The position numbers and the translations under genes are program-made. DNA of 41,592 bases from Pleurotus ostreatus/Saccharomyces cerevisiae fusant (Eukaryota > Opisthokonta). Location: NCBI GenBank assembly GCA_024196135.1, contig JAMQCK010000191.1:1-41592 (forward strand), read 5' to 3'. The notes under the pieces were generated by a model. That model searched no databases. It had not been told where the DNA came from and saw nothing but the letters and a program-made list of their open reading frames with translations. Numbering within the stretch: the first letter of the stretch is position 1; every line of letters starts with the position of its first letter. Shown here piece by piece: positions 9,317 through 20,358 of this stretch.

Positions 9317-11936
9317 ATGGTCACCGACGAACTTCCATCCGACGGTGCCAACGGCGCTCCACACGCAGCCAGTAACGGGGACGGCATGGTGCGTAAGATC
9401 CAGGACCTGCAGGACATCATTCGCGGTCAGGTGCATTTGCGAGGCGACCCAAGGTGCGTGGCCCGTCGCCCCCGTCGAGATACATGCTGACGTGGAGAGA
9501 GCAGATTCAACGACTTTGCTACCGTCTTCAACGGGAATGTGACCACCTCATCGCGCGCCGTCGCCCTACCCCTAGACGCGGAGGACGTGAGCAAGTAGGT
9601 GGCCCGGCCCCGAAGCGAGTTAATGTGCTCAGCAGCGATCCCCAGGATCATACGATTTTGCGCGCACCACGGGCTCTCGCCCTCCGTCAAGGCCGGCGGG
9701 TACAGCACCGCGGGCTGGGGCATCGGTGGCGACATAGTGATCGACCTCTGCAAGATCGGCGAGTGCGACATCGAGCCCCCGCACCCCGATGGCTCGTACA
9801 CCAGCATTCGCGACATGGTGCCGCCGAACAGCAAGGGCAAGGGCAAGAAGGCGGTCAAGCCGCCCCCGACGCCGTCCGAGGAAACCCAGGTGACGGGGAA
9901 GCGCCGGCGGGAGCACGATCACGACGACGACCACAGCGCAGCCTCTCATGCTGTCGCAGACTTTCTGAACGGCGCCCCCTTCGAGCCAGGACCAGACTCT
10001 CGTACCCCACCTACCCACCGCCGCAGGCTGGATAGGCAGGGCAACTCGTCTTCCCCCGCTGTCTCGCCGCCCGGGGCGTCCATGCACTCCCCGCCATCTA
10101 TGCTCCCTATCACCTCGAGCCCGCCAACCAATGGCAATGGCAGCAACGGCACCTCGAACGGCCGGCCGAGCGCCGCTCGTACGACATCTGACAGCAGTCC
10201 CTTTGGCTATCTTGACGAGCCCATGACCACCAGCCCCCTACCTCCCCACGTCGTCCAGTCCAACTTCAACCCGCACGGGCGTAGCTACGAAGCCTGGGAC
10301 GCGCACCCCGCCGTCAACACCGTCTTCGCAAACCCCGCTCTCCCGCCCACGCCGCTCGCTATGCTCGCGCAGGCGGTGCCCGCGCATGACCGCGCTTTCG
10401 TCACGTTCGGCGCGGGGCTGCGGCAGAAGGAGGTCGATGTGTACACGGCGGAGCACCCGCTGCCGGCGAGGGCAATGGGCGGGAGCGGGATGGGCTGCGG
10501 AAGGATACCGTACCATGTTCCGTTGTGCGTAGAAGGCCTGCTTTCTGTTGCGCCACGAGCTGATTAGACCGCCTAGTGCAGCCCATCCTTCGGGGTCCGC
10601 GATCATGATCTCCGCGGGCTTTGGCTTCCAGGGTCGTCTGCGCGGCCTCAGCATCGACGCGCTTGTCGAGGCGGAGGTGGTTCTGGCAGACGGTAGCATA
10701 GCCGTGATCAACAAGCAGAGTCACCCTGGTGAGTTTCCCTAACCCCTGGAAAATCGCTTGCTAATCGCATCCGCAGACTTGTGGTGGGCGATCCGTGGAG
10801 CTGGGTCTGCCTTCGGTGTAGTTACGCGCTACAAGGCAGTCGCCTACCCAATACCCCTCGTTTACGCTGGAAATCTCATATAGTAAGTCTATTCCTGCGT
10901 GCCTTCAACCTTATATTCTAATACCGCACGTCAGTCGGTTCCATCGCGCGACAGCACCGTCACTCATCAAGCACTACCGCGACTGCGTCAAGGGCGCACC
11001 GCGCGAGCTATATGTGAACTTGTTGCTGACCGCCGGTCCCGCGGACAAGGACTCGCTCGTCGTCATTCAACTATGCTACTTGGGACCGAGGGAGCGAGGT
11101 CAGGAGTTCATGCTGGCTATCAGCTCATGGGACGGCGAGAAGTGCCTGTTGAACGAGGTCGACGAGAAAAGCTTCCTGCACCAGCAGGATAGCGTTGCCC
11201 AGGTCCTACGGGCGAAGGGTAAGCATCCACTCGAACACCACACCCACCGACTGATCGTCCCCGCAGCCGGCCGCCAGTGGTACATCCGCTCGACAGTCGT
11301 GACGAGCCTGCCCGACGAGGTCATCCACCACACCGTCCTCCAGTTCGCCGACACCCCCGTTGGCTGTAGTGCGTGAAAATCCCCCGCTCCCCCTAGCGCC
11401 GGAGGCTAACCTGTATGCTAGCCTGGCTCTTCGAGCTCGCAGGCGGCGCCATCGGCGACTTCGATGACACCTGCGTGCCCAAGTCGCAGCGGGAGACGGC
11501 GTTCACGCTCGCCGCGCTCCACCAGTGGGAAATGGACGTGGACGACGATCGTTGTTTCGACTCCGCGGAGAGGGTAAGTTGACCTTGAGATCTGTGGAAT
11601 GCGATCCGGGGAGTGGCTGACGCGCTTCGCAGTGGATCTACGATACCCTAAGGCCGGTGAGCACGGGAGGGCCGTTCCCGAGTGTAAGTTTCTTCGTCTA
11701 CGTGACCGCCGACTCGTTGACGAATGGACGTGCAGTTCCTCGGTCGTCATGAGCCTATTCCGCGCATCAAGGCGTGCTACGGCGCCAACTGGGATCGCCT
11801 GTGCGAGCTCAAGAGGCGATACGACCCGACGAACGTGTTCAGGCATTCATTCTGGCCGATGAACGAGCGCTGGGAGGAGGTCGAGTCGAGGGAGAAGGAG
11901 CCGCCGACGCCGAAGATGCCGTTCCAGCACCTTTGA
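9317..11936 (+). CDS. Berberine-bridge-enzyme-like FAD-linked oxidase with a large disordered insert
   Basis: Ten exons can be spliced in frame: 9317-9453, 9505-9594, 9646-10524, 10577-10728, 10777-10882, 10935-11218, 11267-11368, 11422-11573, 11633-11683 and 11736-11936. They give 717 residues. The PCMH-type FAD-binding domain is seen in SSRAVALPLDAEDVSKIIRF, in KAGGYSTAGWGIGGDIVIDL (residues 91-110), in SAGFGFQGRLRGLSIDALVE and in DLWWAIRGAGSAFGVVTRY. The C-terminal BBE motif is YGANWDRLCELKRRYDPTNV. Family enzymes oxidise alcohols, sugars or secondary metabolites with O2. Two oddities stand out. The His that usually carries FAD covalently (GGH) is Tyr95, and no Cys replaces it in the second FAD motif. 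About 190 Ser/Pro/Asn-rich residues (roughly 125-315) split the FAD domain. No signal peptide is seen, unlike secreted relatives. Confidence 0.85.
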
Positions 11937-12785
11937 AGGGATTTTTGTATCGACGTATGTTAGTCCTTTTCGGCGTCGAAGCCGCAATGGGCTTATGGGT
12001 GCTTTCTCTTGCTACGTATGGGTATATTGGTTGTGCTCTGTGAATTCAATGCTTTCTTGATGCTGTGCCGCTTTTCTTCTGACTCACTACCCTCCCGTTG
12101 GACCTCGATTGAGCAGTTTACAAACTCAGTGCGATGAACATTATGATGGACAAACTAGAGCTGCCGCTTCCGTTGTTCAGGTGATCTCTCCATACCTAAG
12201 GCGCAGGAACATTTGCATATTACCGCCGAGACTAAATCTGGTGATGTTTCGCATAGCCTCGTTGTTAATGTTCTCGTATCACAGCTCCGCCGTTCTCTAT
12301 AACCTATTGTTACCATATATGGTAAGCCTTGTTCATTGTGGGCGCCTTAGAGATTGCCATTTTCGGCTAGAAGCCGAGGCCGAGACTCACCTTGTCTACC
12401 TCCGCGATCGCTTCTCGACGCCCGTTCATCCGAACTTCTCACAAGAGTCTTGCTTCGAATATTCCTCGAAGGAAATGCTAGCACCCGCTTGACCTGACAG
12501 AACGGATGTGGTGGAGAGGCACCGACGCCCGCGCTGATCATGCTCGACTCCTTCAGCAAGTTGTATAGCCAGCTCCTCGACGTTCGTTTCAGCGCTCCTG
12601 GAATCGTATAGGACCCTTTGTTCACGGAAAGACCATGCGTGTCATGACAGGCGGCACTATCTCTGCAACTCGGAGGAGGACAACCTCCGCGGCGGTGCAG
12701 TGATAATGTGATGGATTGTCATCGCTCTGTGGCATCCGCCGACGCCGGGGATCAACTGCTCGAACCGGTCAGACGCGCCGCGCCG
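11937..12785. other. Intergenic stretch, nothing supported
   Basis: About 850 bp between the oxidase stop and the TATA element of the peroxidase gene. A 127-codon plus frame (12109-12492) and a 92-codon minus frame (12347-12625) overlap each other. Neither has a recognisable motif, splice context or convincing composition. It presumably contains the oxidase 3' end and the peroxidase upstream region. Confidence 0.3.
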
Positions 12786-12792
12786 TATATAA
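12786..12792 (+). promoter_or_regulatory. TATA box of the heme-thiolate peroxidase gene
   Basis: A good TATATAA lies 221 nt before the ATG at 13013. The interval is pyrimidine-rich and ends in a TTAAACTATG context, consistent with a leader of about 190 nt. Assigned from sequence and position only. Confidence 0.45.
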
Positions 12793-13012
12793 CCCAACGT
12801 GCTCCCCGACTTTCCTTCCGCCCATGACTTGACACTCTACGACGCAAGATCCTAACGACGCGCTCAAAAGCGAACGGCCAGGTCTTTAAGATCTGACACC
12901 GTCCTCAACCACTCGACGACGCCCTTACATCTCGACGATCCATCACCGCGACAGATATAACTGTACGACCGCCCTCTACGTTATCCTACGCCTTCTACAC
13001 GCCCATTAAACT

Positions 13013-14401
13013 ATGACGAACGGCCACTCTATTCCTCATCTTCATGCTGCTTCTGCGCCTCGGGTCTGCCCGTTCGCTGCGAAGCATGGCTACTGTGCCC
13101 CGCAGAAGGGGGACAGCAGGAGCGTATGCCCTGCGCTGAACACGATGGCGAACCACGGCTATCTGTAAGTGTCGTGTCATAGACTCCAGATTTTACGGCG
13201 CGCTGACATCGTCTTTCTTCCTTCTCTTTGCATGCTCTAATCTCTCCATCCATCTCCGCCCTATCCCCCTCGATCCTTCCAGCCCACGGAACGGCGATGA
13301 TGTCTCCCTCCTGGACCTCATCTGCGCCTTGCAGGAGTGCTACGGCCTCACCTGGCCTCTCGCTGCCTTCCTCGCAATCGGAGGCTACTTCCTGCTGCGC
13401 TGGTGGCCGTGGCGCGTCTTCCGCCTCGAGGAGATCGGCAAGCACGGCGCCGTCGAGCATGACGCGAGTCTCGTACACGAGGACGCGCGCGGACGGCCAT
13501 TGGCCCCCACGCGTATCCACCCGCACCTCGTGACGGCGCTAGCGGACGAAACCCTGGCTGCGTATGCGGAGGACTCTCACGAGAGCAGGGATGGCGTTGT
13601 GTGGACGTCGTATCACGCAGCTCGTGCGCGCGTTCGTCGGGAGAAGGAGTCGCCTCCGCTTGACGCTGTTCATGCCGAGATCGCCCGAGGCGAAATTGCC
13701 ATCATGCTCTGCGTCTGGGAATACGCGCTCGAGGAGGTCGTGACGTCTTCCCAAGCTTCACTCAGCGACAACAAAGGTGAGCGTGTAGATCACCTCGCCA
13801 CGACGGAAGATTCGCTTACAGGCTTATTCTAGACACCAACGACATGCCGGGTGTTTTGACGCGGGCCCTTGAAGCGCATCAGAGCAAGACTGCCTTCGTC
13901 CGTTCCCCTGCCTCCGCACCTGCCCTGGCATTGCATCCCTCACAATCTTCGACGGACGATGACTTCGCTAGCAACGGCGCTTCTCCCGTCCACATGTCCT
14001 TCGCCGACGCCATCAACGCGAAAGGACACGCTCGCCTCTGCAGCGTCGGAAACGGTTCCATCCTCACCGCAGGCACCTCCTCCCCAGAATCACACACCCG
14101 TGCGGGCTCAGCCGAGCCCGATTCAACAGGTCAACCCGAGCCCACGAAAGTGAACGCCAAAGCGACGCTCAACCTCTCCGTCACCCCCATCGGCAACTTC
14201 CGCGTCTCTACGCACCAGCAGCCGTGCGATGAGCTGCGCGGGATTCCGCTGGCTTGGTGGCTGAAGTTCCTTGCTGAGGAGCGCCTGCCGGAGGGCGTGG
14301 TTGAGCATGGTGTGCGACGCAGGGTTGGCATACTCGATGTCGTTCGCAAGTCTGCAGAAATAAGGTCTGGTATGGAGTATATCCGCCAGGTCCGTTCGTA
14401 G
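13013..14401 (+). CDS. Heme-thiolate peroxidase / chloroperoxidase-family protein (unspecific-peroxygenase-like)
   Basis: Three exons (13013-13164, 13283-13776, 13833-14401) give 404 residues. The proximal heme-thiolate motif is SVCPALNTMANHGYLPRNG with Cys39 as the axial ligand. The Mg-binding EHD motif is AVEHDASLVHEDAR (Glu109, His110, Asp111), and the distal region carries FLAEERLPEG, the segment that holds the acid-base glutamate in this family. Such enzymes use H2O2 to halogenate or oxygenate organic substrates. Here the residue before the cysteine is Val, where most members have Pro (PCP). There is no N-terminal signal peptide, so an intracellular location is likely, in contrast to secreted peroxygenases. 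A Ser/Pro-rich stretch near residues 225-310 separates the catalytic halves. The family assignment is firm; activity and substrate are not known. Confidence 0.85.
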
Positions 14402-14603
14402 TATCGTTCATCCTCTACTCTACCTACTTTCGCATTATTCCGAACATCTAATCGTCGGGAACACTGGCATGGGGGCAACAGTTTAATACAAGCAATTCTC
14501 TACTATCCCTTGTCGGTGAAGCCACTGCTGACACAGAATAATGCATTGAAGGTATAGGCGCCAAGGATTGCCAGCGCATCCGCTTCGGCGTCTGGCACAG
14601 CTC

Positions 14604-14694
14604 GATGTTGATCCCTGCTGTAACTTGTGGGTCCCGCTCGGCAGTTGCCGACGCGCTTTGCTTCCGTCCCTCGGCCGTGATCGATCTCTGCTCT
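14604..14694. repeat. Dispersed intergenic repeat, copy 1
   Basis: About 90 nt strongly resembles 16760-16845. Shared blocks include ACTTGTGGGTCC and CGCTTTGCTTCCGTCC, separated by the same spacing with scattered substitutions. The two copies flank the first BTB gene (one before and one after it) in the same orientation. It could be a remnant of a mobile element or the trace of the segmental duplication that produced the array. No terminal repeats or target-site duplication were recognised. Confidence 0.6.
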
Positions 14695-15016
14695 CTCCGT
14701 CATGCTCATGACCCTCAGAATCTCAACGTTCGTGGACAGTCACTCGTGAGCTCGTATATTGTGTTTATTCTTGAATTGTGTTTCCATTCGATTCGTGTGT
14801 CTACACCATCGGACCGAAGCCCAAATATCGCTCAAGCCGCCATGGTCAAGAGGTCTTTGAGTCGGACGCAGCCGAGATGGTTCTGCTTCTATTAGGGTCT
14901 TTATTTGTGTGGCCTTGCTTACTAGCGCTTGCGCGGCTTTTGGACATGCGAAGCACATACACGCCTCACCCTCGTGTCTTTCCTCAGCTACTCCATCATC
15001 TATCCTCTCATCCAGT

Positions 15017-16587
15017 ATGTCTGACCGAGACCGATCTCCCTCCGTGCATTCTTTTGCGAGCGTAGGCAGTGTATCCATGCACACGTCCTCCACCCCAACG
15101 TCGCCCATTGCACCAGGACACGTAGATGTCAGCGGCGGCGAGGCCATATCGCAGTCCCCGACCGACTCGACCCAGAAGAGAAAGAGCCCTCGCTTCTACT
15201 TGGAGGATGGCAATCTAGAGCTCGAAGTATATAAAATTCATCGCTATTTCTTCAAGAATTACGCCCCAGCTTTCGTGGAGCTATACCTGGACGGGGCGAC
15301 AGAGAAGCCCGTCAGAGTCCCGAAGGTCGCGTCTCTCGACCTAGACCGCTACTTGTCCTTTTTCTACCCAAGGTAGGCTCTCGGCGCGGGCGTGTGTAAT
15401 CCGCGTTTCTGATTCGCACTCAGCGAACCTGGCAAATGCGATATCTGCACAGTCGAAGAGTGGACCTCGATCCTCCGCCTCGCCACGGCGTGGTCTGTCC
15501 CTAGTCTGCGCCAGCTGGCCATCCGCGAGATCGAGCCCAAGGCTACCCCAGTGGACAAGATCGTCATCGCCCGGGAGTTCGAGCTTGGAGAGGCGTGGCT
15601 GTTGCCCGCGTTCACGGACATCTGCAGCGCACCTCACTGGCTCGACTACGAGGATGCCCGGCGCCTTGACATGCGTACGGTCGTGGAGCTGGCTCGTATC
15701 AGGGAGGAGTCGCGCGCTGCTGCGCGAGGCACGCTCGACGTGGAGATGGCTGTCTGGGCTAGCAATGTCCTCTTTCCTAATGGTGACCCGTTCTCTCGAG
15801 CCGACGACACCGCCTCGTCGTCGGCTGCGAGCCTCAGGACATCCCCGAGCCCGAGCCTGAGTCCTGACCTATCCGCTCATGAGACCGCGACCGCAACACC
15901 GTCCCTAGCTAGCGGACCAATCCCCCTCTGGGACTCAACTCTGCCTCCTCTACAAGGGCAACGTATCCCGACGCCCGACGAGCCTCAGCCCCTCTCTCCA
16001 CCGCAGCGTCTGGGACTCGTGGAGTCACTCGCGCTGCTCACGCTGCAGAACGCCGAGCTTGCTGAAGAAGCGAAGGCTTGGGATTCTCCTCTAGACCGTG
16101 TACAGTTCGCTCTGCGCTTGGAAACCCGCATCGCCACCGAGACTTCATTGGTTGCCCTCTACCATCGCGCCTGGCGCCAGCGTCGTGTAGCCCAGATATT
16201 CAGCGGGCTCGCGATGAACACGGCTGAAACACAGAATCGTACGCTACTCGCGGATGATTATGGCTTCGATCATGCCAGCGCTGTGTCTGCCGTACTCATC
16301 CACCTAGCTCGCATAGTCGTAGCAAACCACCTCGCGCGAATGCCACAACAAGACTCTGGCAGTGTTACGGACGCTCGCGAAAGCATTCGCGTTAGAACTG
16401 AAGCGGGCAGCTACAAATATGTGAGCAGGAAGTTGATGCAGTGAGTCGATGATCGCGTCCTTCTGTGATTACGATGAATTAACAGGTATATATTAGTCTG
16501 GGCCTAGAAGTGTCGGCGTGCGACACGGGCAAACGCAACATGTTCATTACAGTCCCACGTCTTGATACCAAGGAAGGTAAGTCCTGA
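15017..16587 (+). CDS. BTB/POZ-domain protein, array copy 1
   Basis: Exons 15017-15372, 15424-16440 and 16497-16587 give 487 residues. The ATG at 15017 was chosen because all but one of the paralogues begin with the same leader (here SPSVHSFASVGSVSM). A BTB fold follows: RFYLEDGNLELEVYKIHRYF, then DRYLSFFYP, then TVEEWTSILRLATAW, then VIAREFELGEAWLLPAF, then RTVVELARIRE. After that comes a variable Ser/Pro-rich linker, a helical segment with YHRAWRQRRVAQIF, and a short last exon. BTB domains mediate dimerisation and often link substrates to Cul3 ubiquitin ligases; that role is inferred only. This copy differs from its siblings: the first intron and the six codons LDDGTL after it are missing, so the domain reads straight through from LELE to VYKIHRYF. 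Confidence 0.82.
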
Positions 16588-16759
16588 TTTGCAAGATGTC
16601 CCAGCCTATTCCAAGACTGCCTAGATATTGTGAGGGGTTGACTCACTCAGCAATTTTGCCATCCTTGCCCATAGCCACCACAAATAAAATCAAAGATGTT
16701 GTAAGATAGATGACGACTCAAGATTGCCCGCTCTTTCTTTTTGGCGTTGGGTGCAATGC

Positions 16760-16845
16760 AATGTTGGTCCCAGCTTCGACTTGTGGGTCCAATCCCGGCA
16801 AATGCCGACACGCTTTGCTTCCGTCCTTCAAGCTTGATCGCTCTG
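16760..16845. repeat. Dispersed intergenic repeat, copy 2
   Basis: Partner of 14604-14694, in the same orientation and between the first BTB gene and the FAD monooxygenase. The rest of the 16588-17245 gap shows no supported gene; it should contain the BTB copy 1 3' end and the monooxygenase promoter. Confidence 0.6.
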
Positions 16846-17245
16846 TTCAGTGCATCGTACTCGCCTGCTGCGCTTTCCACCATCCACCGAAGGGAAGCAG
16901 GGGGATTGTTGATGCTGAAAATACCGATAGGGGGGCTCTCCAGTGAGAACATCTACAACCAAGCTAACACCGCCATAGATGATTGAAGACCTGGCTATCT
17001 GTTAGGCCTGTCTGTTACAATGCCAGATCTACCAATTCCGTATCAACGCAACGACGCCGCGCAAAATAAGATTTTGCGAGGTTCAGCGTACGTAATTAGC
17101 CGAAGGCCGTGGTACACCCTGTCGAAGGCCGTCGACGAGCCGTCGTGATACGCAAGAGCGGCAGAAAACCAGCCAAATTTAAGGATCAGCGACGTACGGC
17201 GAGTGAAGCAGAATCTACCTCGTCCACCACTCAGCCATTGCACTC

Positions 17246-18500
17246 ATGAGTGGCCTGCAGACTCGTATCTCCATCATCGGCGCCGGTCCTGGTGGGCTCA
17301 TGCTCGCACGCCTGCTCCGAGTGCAGGGCATCCGCGCGAAGGTATATGAGCGCGACGTGTCCGCGACCGCTCGTCCCCAAGGCGGTTCACTCGACTTGCA
17401 CCCGGAGGATGGCCTCCTCGCAGTCAGGAGGGCGGGCCTATTCGACCGCTTCCGCCAGCGCGCTCGCTATGAAGGCCAGCAGACGCGCATCTTCGACAAG
17501 ACGGAAAAGCTGTGGCTTGATGTGGGCGCGGAGGGCGACCGTGCACCTGACAGCGAGCAAGCTCGCCCGGAGATCGATAGGTGCGCGTATTGATCGGCGG
17601 CTGGATGCATCGAGTACTAATGAGGATTTTAGACAGGACCTGCGCGACATGCTTCTGGAGTCACTCGAGCCAGATACCATCCAGTGGGACCACACCCTCG
17701 ATAGCGTCGCACCTGCACCGGAGGGAGGTTATACTCTCGCCTTCCGCAACGGACGCACCGCGACCGCTGACCTGGTCATCGGCGCGGACGGCGCCTGGTC
17801 CAAAGTGCGCTCGACCGCCCTCACGAAGGCGCTCCCCGCATACACAGGGGTATACTTCATCGACGCTGCCATTCCCAACATCGATACGGCGCACCCCTCC
17901 ATCGCCGCGCTCGTCGGGCAGGGGCTCGCGTTCTTCCTAGGTGACCGCAAGGCGATCATACCGCAGCGCAACAGCGGCGGTGTTCTGCGCGTGTACTTTG
18001 CGCTGAAGGCGCCGCAGGAGCAGGCGGACGCGTTCAGCGACGAGGTGTTGCCAAGGGGGGCAGCCGCGGTCCGCGATGCGCTGCTCGAGAACTACAAAGG
18101 GTGGGCGCCGGAGGTGCTCGACATCGTGCGCGCGAGCGAGGGTGTTGAGATCACCGTGCGCAAGATCTTCTCCTACCCGCCAGAGCACGAGTGGCAGTCG
18201 GTAGAGGGAGTCACCCTACTAGGAGACGCGGCACACGTCATGTCGCCCTTCACGGGTGTCGGCGTCAATCTCGCCCTAGCCGACGCACTTGATCTGGCAG
18301 ACGCAATCAAAGAAGGCGTCGCAGGTGAGCATAATAGTTCCGAGGCGCGTATGCGGAAAGCTGTTCAGGAATACGAGAAACGGGTGATGGCGCGGGCGAA
18401 GGAGAACCTGGTATGGTCCAACCAGAGCTTGGGGGTCATCTTCTCGGACGATGCAGCACAGAATGTGACGAACGTTCTACGCTCGCATCACGAGCATTAG
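17246..18500 (+). CDS. FAD-dependent monooxygenase, group A (TetX/PHBH-like), 400 aa
   Basis: Two exons (17246-17580 and 17633-18500), joined over a 52-nt intron with a good TACTAATGA branch site, give 400 residues. The Rossmann FAD motif is ISIIGAGPGGLMLARLLR near the N-terminus. The DG motif is ADLVIGADGAWSKVR, and the second FAD motif is GVTLLGDAAHVMSPFTGVGV. These define single-component NAD(P)H-dependent aromatic or polycyclic hydroxylases, probably cytosolic since no signal or membrane anchor is visible at the C-terminus. The substrate is unknown; relatives act on tetracycline-like compounds, phenols and fungal metabolites. It sits alone inside the BTB array, in the same direction, and shares no sequence with its neighbours. 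Confidence 0.9.
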
Positions 18501-18686
18501 GCTAGCTGAGAGAATATAAAATGCGTTACCTACGTGAATAGTACCGCAACACTCATGCATCAGGGCGAGATGGAAGCCGGAAACAAAGTGGATCCACGCG
18601 AACCAAGCACGTGGATTCTCCTCGGACATTGCCGAGGCGTGGCGCAAAGTTCGGCGCCTATCTTCACTGGCTTCCTACGAACGTCC

Positions 18687-20358
18687 ATGGCTGACCTGAC
18701 CCGTTCACCATCCATTCAATCCTTTGCGAGCGTCAACAGCATCTCGATGCTTGCGAGTCCGACGCCCGAGGCTCCAGCCATTCCGTCTACTGCCTTACAC
18801 GAGGACGATGTGCCTCGTGGCACGACGCCAGATATTGGTGAAGAGCCGGTGGCGCAAAGTGCTCCTCAAGCTCACCGCTTCTATATAAAGGACGGTAATG
18901 TCAAGTTCAGGGTGAGCTTCTTACTTACGAAGGGCTCCCGCGTCGCATCACTCAACTGCGACTCAGCTTGACGATGGCACGTTGTACAACGTGCACCGCT
19001 ACTTTTTGGACAAGCACGCGCCACTGTTCTCCCAACAATATCTCTGCGACGCAGGCGAGGGCATTGTCGCACTGCAGGGCGTATCTAGTACCGACTTCGA
19101 TCGCTTCCTGGCCATGGTCTACCCGTCGTGAGCTCGAATTGCAGACATTCCCGGCCATTACGATGACGACAATCATTTTTAGCGACATCGGCGACTGCGA
19201 CATTCACACCGTCGACGAATGGACCTCTGTTCTGCGCCTTGCAGTCAAGTGGTTGATCCCCAACCTTCGCGCGCGCGCCCTTCGCGAGATCGAGCCACGG
19301 GCGTCGCCTGTGGAGAAAGTGGTCATCGGTCGCGAGTTTGTTCTCGGAGAGGCGTGGTTGCTCCCTGCCTTCGTCGCCATCTGCGGCGCCCGCGAGTGCC
19401 TTGGGTACGCGGACGCGGCGAGGTTGGGTTTGCGGACGGTCGTTGAGATTGGGCGCATTCGGGAGGACTACCAGATTCACGGGACAGTCACCGATCTAGC
19501 GGAAGCCGTGCGCACGAGAGACGTGCTATCGTTCCCATCGCCGGACTTCCATCCTTCAGCAGGGCTCGACGATGGTGCTCCTATCAATACTGTGCCCTCA
19601 GAAGCTGCCGCCACAAGCAGCGCCCCTGTTGTCCCCCACCTGGCGCCCGCTGCGATTGACGACACTAGCGTGAACTCTACGCAGGCCGACACTATGCCGC
19701 AGCCTCCCGCTATCGACTCGGGCGTAGCCGCCGCGAGATGCGCTCCGCCCCCAACGAATCCGGATATCTGCCTCGAGCAGATTAAGGACCAACTTGAATA
19801 TCTGGCCTTACGTGCAGCGGAAGATACCGAGATGGCCGACGTCTGCAACACTGATTTGGATCGCGCCCTCTACGCCGTCAGACTTTATGATCGGCTCGCC
19901 AACGAGAAGTCGCCTGCTGCTCTTCGTCACCAGGAGTGGCGCCGTGAGCGTCTTCATAGAATTTACAGACAGGTTATTCCCTATAACTACCATTTTACTT
20001 ACACGTTGGATTTGCGCGAATACGAGTATCCGGTGTCGGGTTATCTATCTCGAATCGACGGCGTCCTCGCACCGAACATTATCCAGCAGTATTTGCCACT
20101 TCCACGCGATCGTATCGACGTTCCCGCACAAAACGATCGGCAGGACCATTTTACTGTTTATTTCAGTCCCAAGCATTATACCCTCAGAAGACAAGTCAAA
20201 GATCGGTTGGAAGAGTGAGTTGGTGACTTGTATGTGCATGCGCTCACCGCTGACATCCTTGTAGACGAGGCCTTGTCGTGATAGACAACGAGTACCAGGA
20301 ATCGCTTCGTATTCAGATACCTGTTTCTGAGCACATAGATTCAGAGGTGGATGTCTAG
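18687..20358 (+). CDS. BTB/POZ-domain protein, array copy 2
   Basis: Exons 18687-18911, 18967-19127, 19183-20214 and 20265-20358 give 503 residues. The leader TRSPSIQSFASVNSISM is followed by the BTB fold: HRFYIKDGNVKFR, then LDDGTLYNVHRYFLDKHAP, DFDRFLAMVYPS, TVDEWTSVLRLAVKW and VVIGREFVLGEAWLLPAF, ending with LGLRTVVEIGRIRED. A Pro/Ala/Ser-rich linker follows, then a helical region (ALRHQEWRRERLHRIYR) and a C-terminal exon beginning RGLVVIDNEYQESLRIQIP. The first intron is phase 0 and the next two are phase 2, as in copies 3-5. The 161-nt second exon has the same length in copies 2, 3 and 4. The start lies only 186 nt after the monooxygenase stop. A role as an adaptor or dimerising scaffold is inferred from the fold. 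Confidence 0.85.

Noticed and set aside
12109..12492. 127-codon plus frame between the oxidase and the peroxidase
   Set aside because: No start context, motif or splice partner; it overlaps an equally poor frame on the other strand.
16481..16520. Early stop in the last exon of BTB copy 1
   Set aside because: It appears only with the acceptor at 16485. With the TTAG acceptor at 16496 the frame continues and matches the C-terminal exon of the sister copies.
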